DNA from: Prevotella sp. UBA3776
GTDB taxonomy: Bacteria > Bacteroidota > Bacteroidia > Bacteroidales > Bacteroidaceae
Direction: 5' to 3'
NCBI GenBank assembly: GCA_002369515.1
Contig: DFFM01000010.1
Location: 1 to 12,078, forward strand
Length of the DNA: 12,078 bases
Every line of letters starts with the position of its first letter. Within the stretch, counting starts at the first letter, position 1. Position numbers and translations under genes: made by a program. The notes beneath the pieces were generated by a model, which worked only from the letters and a program-made list of their open reading frames with translations, was not told the origin of the DNA and did not search any database. Positions 1 to 4,888 of this stretch are shown piece by piece.

Positions 1-1103
1 ACGACGTGACCAACCAGAAGGTGGTAGGCGTGGACAAGGAGACGCTCATCCCCATCTACGACCTCTGCATCGACCCGGCCAGAAAGGCGGCCATGAAGGA
101 CTACATCAACAACCGCCTCGTCATCGACATGGCCCGCGAGGAGGCCGAGGAGCTCATGCGCAGCGGATACCAGAGCAGCACCGTGGCGCACATCGGCGCA
201 CTGCCCTCGTTCGACAAGGAGGCCGCAAGCGGCACGCTCATCAAGGACATCTACATGGGAGGACAGCAGGTGGCCCGCGTCTGCAACGAGTACATACCCG
301 CCATCAACAAGAAGGAGCGCGTCAGCGTCATCTACCCCGTGGTCAACAACAAGGTCAAGTACAACCTGGGCTACTGGCCCGGCGACGACAGCCACAAGCC
401 CTGCCGCATCTGCTTCAACGACACGCTCATCGTCAAGGAGGTACCCAACGCCGAAAGGGGCGTGAACAAGGACATCTACCTCTGCGGGGCCAGCATCTAC
501 AACATGGACGACGACGCTGAGCTGCTCAAGAGCGAGAAGACCGCCGAGACCAAGGTGCAGAACGCATACATGGAGGGCAAGGGCAACAGCAACAAGGTCG
601 GAGAAATGGTACACAACTACCCGCTGGTGAAGATATTCAACCGCATCTGGACACGCGAGTTCTACTGCCAGCGCATCTACGACGACCAGATCGTGCGCTC
701 CGGCGACTACGGCGCAGGATGGTACTACCCAAGCAACGTGAAGTACTTCAACCTCAACAACTGGCGCGTGGCCAAGGTCAGCGACTACCAGAACCTCAAG
801 GACGGCATCACCAAGGCAGGATTCAACCTCACCGCCGCAAAGATGTACAGCGACGCGTCCATGGGCGCCGAGGACCTCACGGGATTCAACGTCGAGTGGA
901 AGGGCTGGTGGGACTACAGCCGCAACAGCAACCAGGTATGCAACGGCAACAACAACGACCAGATGGAGTACCTCACGCTCAACGACAAGGGCCAGTTCGG
1001 ACACATCAGAATCACGAAGCAGGGCTCGATGGACATCTGCGACAACAACTACAACCACAGCAAATGGGCCATGTTCGTAAGACTCGCTCAGGACTTGAAA
1101 TGA
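1..1103 (+). CDS. MACPF-family surface protein paralogue, C-terminal part only (cut by left window edge)
   Basis: The frame is open from the window edge (first full codon at base 3) to a TGA at 1101-1103. The GTG at 6 is an internal valine codon, not a start. About 366 residues are visible and they align along their whole length with residues ~418-771 of the complete MACPF lipoprotein downstream. Shared blocks include KDYI-NRL--DMAREEA, GTLIKD, CNEYIP-INK, the PC-x-x-CF motif and KIFNRIW. The missing left part should therefore carry the signal peptide and the MACPF domain; this is inference. From about residue 205 the sequence (KIFNRIW, YYPSN, W-V--VSDYQNL, TGFNVEW-GWW) resembles a FISUMP (Fibrobacter succinogenes major paralogous) domain. 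Codons are strongly C/G-ending: all 19 codons at 303-359, against 15 of 19 in the aligned stretch of the paralogue. A strong terminator follows. Likely role: surface-exposed or secreted pore-former or antimicrobial toxin, by homology of its neighbour. Confidence 0.8.
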   Translation, partial: DVTNQKVVGVDKETLIPIYDLCIDPARKAAMKDYINNRLVIDMAREEAEELMRSGYQSSTVAHIGALPSFDKEAASGTLIKDIYMGGQQVARVCNEYIPAINKKERVSVIYPVVNNKVKYNLGYWPGDDSHKPCRICFNDTLIVKEVPNAERGVNKDIYLCGASIYNMDDDAELLKSEKTAETKVQNAYMEGKGNSNKVGEMVHNYPLVKIFNRIWTREFYCQRIYDDQIVRSGDYGAGWYYPSNVKYFNLNNWRVAKVSDYQNLKDGITKAGFNLTAAKMYSDASMGAEDLTGFNVEWKGWWDYSRNSNQVCNGNNNDQMEYLTLNDKGQFGHIRITKQGSMDICDNNYNHSKWAMFVRLAQDLK

Positions 1104-1162
1104 AAGCCGACATTGAAATTTGAGCAGTGAATTGAAACAGTGGGGGTTACCCACGCTTGAAG

Positions 1163-1196
1163 CAGGAGGTGCGCCGCGGCGCACCTCCTGTTCGTT
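1163..1196 (+). terminator. Rho-independent terminator after the first MACPF-like gene
   Basis: Bases 1163-1190 form a perfect palindrome (14-bp arms, CAGGAGGTGCGCCG and its complement), followed by TTCGTTTT. It lies 60 bases after the TGA of the upstream gene. The stem is very GC-rich; the T-run is short and interrupted. It also ends the tandem gene before the repeat-rich gap begins. Confidence 0.75.
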
Positions 1197-1326
1197 TTGG
1201 GAAGGAACAGGATGAAGGGGATATTTAAAAGGGTTGATTCTCGGAAGAGAGTCAGCCCGTTTTCTCTTCATACACACGTGCACGAGGTTGCCATGGTTTA
1301 GCATTATAAAGGCCCACCCCGATACA

Positions 1327-1347
1327 GTTACAGACCCCATCCTGATG
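1327..1347. repeat. Left-flank inverted copy of the 23-bp repeat unit
   Basis: GTTACAGACCCC occurs at 1327 and again 23 bases on at 1350. It reads as the reverse complement of the 23-bp units on the right side of the large palindrome (1463-1568). The direct repeats therefore flank the palindrome in mirror orientation, and the whole structure spans roughly 1311-1568. Confidence 0.6.
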
Positions 1348-1476
1348 AAGTTACAGACCCCACCCCCATCCCCTCCCCTTGAGGGGCGGGGAGATTCCGA
1401 ACAGCCTAGCAATGAAACTCAGCGCGAGGTCTCCCCGCCCCTCAAGGGGAGGGGATGGGGGTGGGGTCTGTAACTT
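1348..1476. repeat. Perfect 47-bp inverted repeat with 35-base loop
   Basis: Bases 1348-1394 are exactly reverse-complementary to 1430-1476, with a loop at 1395-1429. The arms are GC-rich (GTTACAGACCCCACCCCC near the outer end, CTCCCCTTGAGGGGCGGGG inside) and each arm contains a smaller internal palindrome. The loop begins TTCCG and contains GCAATGA at 1409. A sibling with almost the same left arm and the same loop ends lies at 11915-12068, so this is a dispersed palindromic repeat family. A 79-codon open frame across it (1234-1473) is low-complexity and not believed to be a gene. Confidence 0.9.
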
Positions 1477-1568
1477 TATAAAAGCGGTGCCTGTAACTTC
1501 ATCAGAGTGGGGTCTGTAACTTTATAAAAGCGGTGCCTCTGACTTCATCAGAGTGGGTGCCTGTAACC
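1463..1568. repeat. 23-bp-period tandem repeat next to the palindrome
   Basis: Two 46-base copies (1463-1508 and 1509-1554) differ at only two positions. Each splits into two related 23-base halves carrying a TGTAACTT-like core (cores at 1469, 1492 and 1515, degenerate at 1538). A partial fifth half follows at 1555-1568. The first copy overlaps the right arm of the inverted repeat. No coding potential was seen. Function unknown. Confidence 0.8.
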
Positions 1569-1666
1569 TTCCATTCCTGCCAAGCCAAAAAGGAAAATTT
1601 GGTAATTATCAAACAATCCCATTCACAAATGCCAAATGGACGTTTTCAAAGCCTTGAGAAGCCGCT

Positions 1667-1725
1667 TTCGGACACATTCTGAAGGAATTTTTCTTGTTTG
1701 TCCGAAAAAAGGGATTCTGTCCGAA
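1667..1725. promoter_or_regulatory. Three copies of TGTCCGAA upstream of the MACPF promoter (candidate operator)
   Basis: TGTCCGAA occurs at 1699-1706 and 1718-1725, and its reverse complement TTCGGACA at 1667-1674. All three lie within 60 bases, ending 28 bases upstream of the -33 element of the MACPF gene. The first two can also pair as a stem around an AT-rich loop. A regulator-binding site is inferred from copy number and position only; no known regulator was matched. Confidence 0.35.
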
Positions 1726-1752
1726 CCTTTCTGAGAGTTTGCTGTGCCATTA

Positions 1753-1784
1753 CTTGCCAAGTGCTGAAAAACGCCTTACCTTTG
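1753..1784 (+). promoter_or_regulatory. Bacteroidota-type promoter for the MACPF lipoprotein gene
   Basis: The -7 box TACCTTTG (1777-1784) fits the Bacteroidota consensus TAnnTTTG exactly. A -33 element CTTG (1753-1756) lies 20 bases upstream, within the usual 19-21 spacing. Transcription would begin near 1790, giving a leader of about 40 bases that is strongly A-rich (AAAAACAAAAAAACAATATA) and has no GGAGG-like site, typical of this phylum. Because this promoter overlaps any reading frame starting at 1698, it also argues for the ATG at 1833 as the true start. Confidence 0.7.
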
Positions 1785-1832
1785 CGCTATAAAAACAAAT
1801 TAATAGCAATAAAAACAAAAAAACAATATAAT

Positions 1833-4148
1833 ATGAAATCTATCAGCACCATAAGAAACTTTGCAATGGGCATGCTCTACGCAGCAGTAGCAGCATCTGC
1901 ATTGACTTCATGTTCGGACGAAGTGATCGAAGAGAATGCTTCCCAACAGTTAACAAGGATGGAGCAAGGCGAAAGCACCGACCTTGCCAATATGGAGCAG
2001 TATGGATACGCCATTCCTTTCGAAGTGAAGGCAGAGGGCGAATGGAAGATCTCGTTCAGCTTCAACGAGGGCCACCAGATTTGCTACGCACTGCCCGACC
2101 ACGGAAAGGGTCCCACGAAGATCAAGGTGTGCGTACTCGACAACTGGACTGACGAACGCCGCACGGGCGAGATGACAGTCACTGACCAGACCAACGGTTC
2201 AAAGACCAGCTATCCGCTGAGCCAGAAGTGCAATCTGGACAACGGTACCCGCGCAGGCAACCTGGTGGCTCCCAGCAAGGGCAACATCATCTACGGAGTG
2301 GGTTACGGATACAACATCTACAAACCCCTCTCTGAAGGCATCGCATTGTGCCCCATCGTAAGGGTCGAGGAGTTCATCGCAAACAACATCATCGAGACAG
2401 AGGGTGTTGACGAAAACTTCAAGTACTCGCAATACACAGGCAGCACACTGAGCGAACTGACCCGCGATTACAAAAAGCAAAACAACATCGCAGGCAATGC
2501 CTACGGATTTGAGGCTGAAATCAGCAATGCTTTCGGTACGAATGACTTCTCGTCGAACGAGTGCGAGTATATGCTGAGCGAAATGAGCGCAGTGAAGAAC
2601 AAGGTCTTGATTGCCAACATGAACGCAGGAACCCTGATGCAATACTACATGTGCGACGAAGCATACGCCAACATCAACGGCTCGCCCTACGTTGCACCGG
2701 GTTCCGACCGCAAGCGCGGATCGGTGGTGGCCTACCCCAGCAACGACGAAGGTTTCTACAATCTGGTGAAGCAATACGGCACACACCTCATTCGCCGCGC
2801 ACATCTCGGCGGACGCATCCGCTACGCCACCACCATGAACATCAGCAAGGTGGAAGGCAGCTACGACCTGAATGCTTTCGCAAAATGCAACTACGATTGC
2901 CCCTGGGCAAAGGCCGACGCCGACATCTCTGAGGAACTCAAGAATTCATACAAAAGCAACAACGTGGCGCGGAGCACCAAAGTCACCGTCTATGGAGGTG
3001 AACAGAACGCTGCCAATGTCATCTCGCAGATCAGATTCAACAGCTGCTACTATGGGTGGCTCGAGTCGCTCGACGACATCAAGAACCAGAGAATCATCAG
3101 CATCGACAACGACGAACTGCTTCCCCTGTGGGAGCTCGTCAACGAGGCAGAAGCCGGCGGACGCGCCCGCAAGGCCAAGATGAAGGACTACATCCTGAAC
3201 CGGCTGCCACTCGACATGGCCCGCGAAGAAGCAAAGCAAACCTATCTGGAGGGAACCATCTACCGCATCAACAACATCCCCGACTTCAGCAAGGAGGCTA
3301 CCGACGGAACACTCATCAAGGATGTGTATGCAGAAGGAAGACACGTGGCCCGCATCTGCAACGAGTATATCCCGCAAATCAACAAACTGCAGCGCGTCAA
3401 CATCATCTATCCCGTAGCTGCCAACAAGGTGAAGTACAACATGGGATACTACACCGGCGACAAGGAGCACGACCCCTGCTTGGTTTGCTTCACCAAGACA
3501 GAAACCAAGATAAAGAGCGTAGGCGACAGCCAGACAGGAAACAAAAGCGAGGTGTATCTGTACGGTTCACGCTTCACTTCGGACGCAGAGCAGTTTGAAG
3601 GCGAGAAAATAGCCAATACAAACATCGAGAACGCCTATATGGAGGCTCCTTACTCAGAATCGGGGACGACAGTCACGGGCAACTATCCGATAGTGAAGAT
3701 ATTCAACCGCATCTGGCAGCGGAGCGAGTACAGCGAAGAAGTGAGCTCGAGCTTCTATGGAGGCTACAACACCACGTACTACTATCCCGAAGACCGCACA
3801 AAATTCCACAACGAGACCTGGCACATATCGTCGGTCGATGACTGGAAGAACCTGACGAGTTGTCTGATCGACCAAGCCGGCTCCAACCTGCCTGCCACAA
3901 AGATCTTCGACGACAGCAAATACAAAGCCCAAGACATTACCGGATTCCACTTGAGATGGCTGGGATGGAAAGACTGCAACAGGGACTGCAACGGCATCAA
4001 CAACGACCAAATGGAGTTCATGACGCACAAAGACTTCAAGCAGTTCGCCCACGTGCGCATCCTCAAGACGGGCAGCATAGAAATCTGCGAGAACGAATAC
4101 GCACTCAATTGCTGGCGCATGTGCATCCGCATGGTGCAGGACTTGTAA
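1833..4148 (+). CDS. BACON-MACPF-FISUMP-like surface lipoprotein, putative antimicrobial pore-former
   Basis: This is a 771-residue protein. The start at 1833 is chosen over the in-frame ATG at 1698 because it opens a proper lipoprotein signal (hydrophobic segment, LTSC lipobox, acylated Cys27) and follows the promoter. The residues after the cysteine, SDEVIEE, fit the acidic export signal of Bacteroidota surface lipoproteins. Residues ~58-135 look like a BACON domain (GEWKI, RRTGEMTV, YPLSQ). Residues ~140-440 form the MACPF domain, with its signature YGTHLIRRAHLGG at 315-327. Residues ~618-771 resemble a FISUMP domain (VKIFNRIW, TYYYP, ETWHISSVDDWKNL, TGFHLRWLGWKD). A conserved C549-x-x-C552 precedes it. 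Known MACPF lipoproteins of Bacteroidales (BSAP family) kill related strains by membrane attack; the same role here is inference. The C-terminal domain may bind the target. The upstream gene is a paralogue. An immunity or target gene is not evident in the window. Confidence 0.88.
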   Translation: MKSISTIRNFAMGMLYAAVAASALTSCSDEVIEENASQQLTRMEQGESTDLANMEQYGYAIPFEVKAEGEWKISFSFNEGHQICYALPDHGKGPTKIKVCVLDNWTDERRTGEMTVTDQTNGSKTSYPLSQKCNLDNGTRAGNLVAPSKGNIIYGVGYGYNIYKPLSEGIALCPIVRVEEFIANNIIETEGVDENFKYSQYTGSTLSELTRDYKKQNNIAGNAYGFEAEISNAFGTNDFSSNECEYMLSEMSAVKNKVLIANMNAGTLMQYYMCDEAYANINGSPYVAPGSDRKRGSVVAYPSNDEGFYNLVKQYGTHLIRRAHLGGRIRYATTMNISKVEGSYDLNAFAKCNYDCPWAKADADISEELKNSYKSNNVARSTKVTVYGGEQNAANVISQIRFNSCYYGWLESLDDIKNQRIISIDNDELLPLWELVNEAEAGGRARKAKMKDYILNRLPLDMAREEAKQTYLEGTIYRINNIPDFSKEATDGTLIKDVYAEGRHVARICNEYIPQINKLQRVNIIYPVAANKVKYNMGYYTGDKEHDPCLVCFTKTETKIKSVGDSQTGNKSEVYLYGSRFTSDAEQFEGEKIANTNIENAYMEAPYSESGTTVTGNYPIVKIFNRIWQRSEYSEEVSSSFYGGYNTTYYYPEDRTKFHNETWHISSVDDWKNLTSCLIDQAGSNLPATKIFDDSKYKAQDITGFHLRWLGWKDCNRDCNGINNDQMEFMTHKDFKQFAHVRILKTGSIEICENEYALNCWRMCIRMVQDL

Positions 4149-4219
4149 CAAAACAAGAACCCACCCCCAACCCCTCTACTCGGTGAGAGGGATTGGGGGT
4201 GGGTTCTTGTTTTGTTTTT
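4148..4219. terminator. Bidirectional hairpin terminator between MACPF gene and trhA
   Basis: Bases 4148-4215 form a long stem (ACAAAACAAGAACCCACCCCC pairing with its mirror) with a few mismatches near the tip. T-rich runs lie at both ends (TTTTGTTTTT on the + strand, TTTTGTT on the - strand). It sits directly between the convergent stop codons at 4146-4148 and 4221-4223 and so can end both units. The stem core ACCCACCCCCAACCCCTC resembles the arms of the palindromic repeats at 1348 and 11915, suggesting that it derives from that family. Confidence 0.85.
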
Positions 4220-4220
4220 C

Positions 4221-4874
4221 CTACAAATGCTGCATCAGCACATCCCACACGGCGACGATGTGGCACACGCTGCCAGCCAAGACGAAGAAGTGGAACACCG
4301 TATGCATGAAGCGCCGCCGCTTGAGACTGTAGAACACGGCTCCCGTGATGTAGCACACGCCCTCGGCCACAATCCAAGCCACCGCGGCCGCACTCACATT
4401 GTCCATCAGCGGCTTGAAAGCCACCAGCACCGACAGTCCCATCAAGCAGAAGCAGAGGGTCTCGAGGTTGCTGTGGTCCTTGAGATGGCGGAAACTCATC
4501 ACCGTTCCCACAATGGCGCACACCCACTGGAAACAGAACAGCGTCCATCCCCAGTAGCCCGCCTCGCGCAGGGCAATGAGCGTAATGGGCGAGTAGCTGC
4601 CCGCTATGTGCCAGTAGATGGCGGCATGGTCCCACTTGCGCAGCCGCTCTTTCCACACGCTGCGCGCACTGACGGCATGATAGACGGTCGAGGCGATGTA
4701 GGACATGAGCATGCCGAACAGATAGAGTATGACTCCCGCCGTGGCCCATCCGTTGCCCGAACGGAAACACCACACCAGGAATATCACGCCGATGACCACG
4801 CCCAGCAAAATGCCGCCGCCGTGGCTCGAGGAGTTCCAAATCTCCTCCTTGTGGTTGAAATGTATGCGTCGCAT
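4221..4874 (-). CDS. trhA: Hemolysin III / PAQR-family membrane protein (TrhA-like)
   Basis: This is a 217-residue inner-membrane protein with about seven hydrophobic segments, the usual size for the bacterial hemolysin III (YqfA/TrhA) branch of the PAQR superfamily. Family motifs are all present: E-IWNSSSHG near the N-terminus (10-19), S62-x-x-x-H66 in an early helix, DHAAIYWHIAGSYSP (82-96), and H191-x-x-x-H195 in the last helix. In characterised PAQR relatives these histidines and the serine form a metal site, and the family is linked to lipid hydrolysis or membrane homeostasis. Haemolytic activity is a historical label and is not implied. The ATG at 4874 lies 14 bases after the rnr stop, with a GAAAGAAG stretch just upstream that could bind the ribosome, so it is probably translated from the rnr transcript. 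Transcription ends at the hairpin just after its TAG. Confidence 0.92.
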   Translation of the reverse strand: MRRIHFNHKEEIWNSSSHGGGILLGVVIGVIFLVWCFRSGNGWATAGVILYLFGMLMSYIASTVYHAVSARSVWKERLRKWDHAAIYWHIAGSYSPITLIALREAGYWGWTLFCFQWVCAIVGTVMSFRHLKDHSNLETLCFCLMGLSVLVAFKPLMDNVSAAAVAWIVAEGVCYITGAVFYSLKRRRFMHTVFHFFVLAGSVCHIVAVWDVLMQHL

Positions 4875-4888
4875 CAGCTTCTTTCAAC

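Noticed and set aside
1234..1473. A 79-codon open frame between the two MACPF-like genes
   Set aside because: More than half of it is the palindromic repeat, giving a Pro/Gly-rich mirror-like translation; no promoter or leader was seen.
1463..1568. Possible CRISPR array
   Set aside because: The 23-bp units are directly adjacent with no unique spacers, and no cas gene is present.
1698..1832. N-terminal extension of the MACPF lipoprotein from an upstream ATG
   Set aside because: The extension spans the -33/-7 promoter and the A-rich leader, and would bury the lipoprotein signal peptide 45 residues in.
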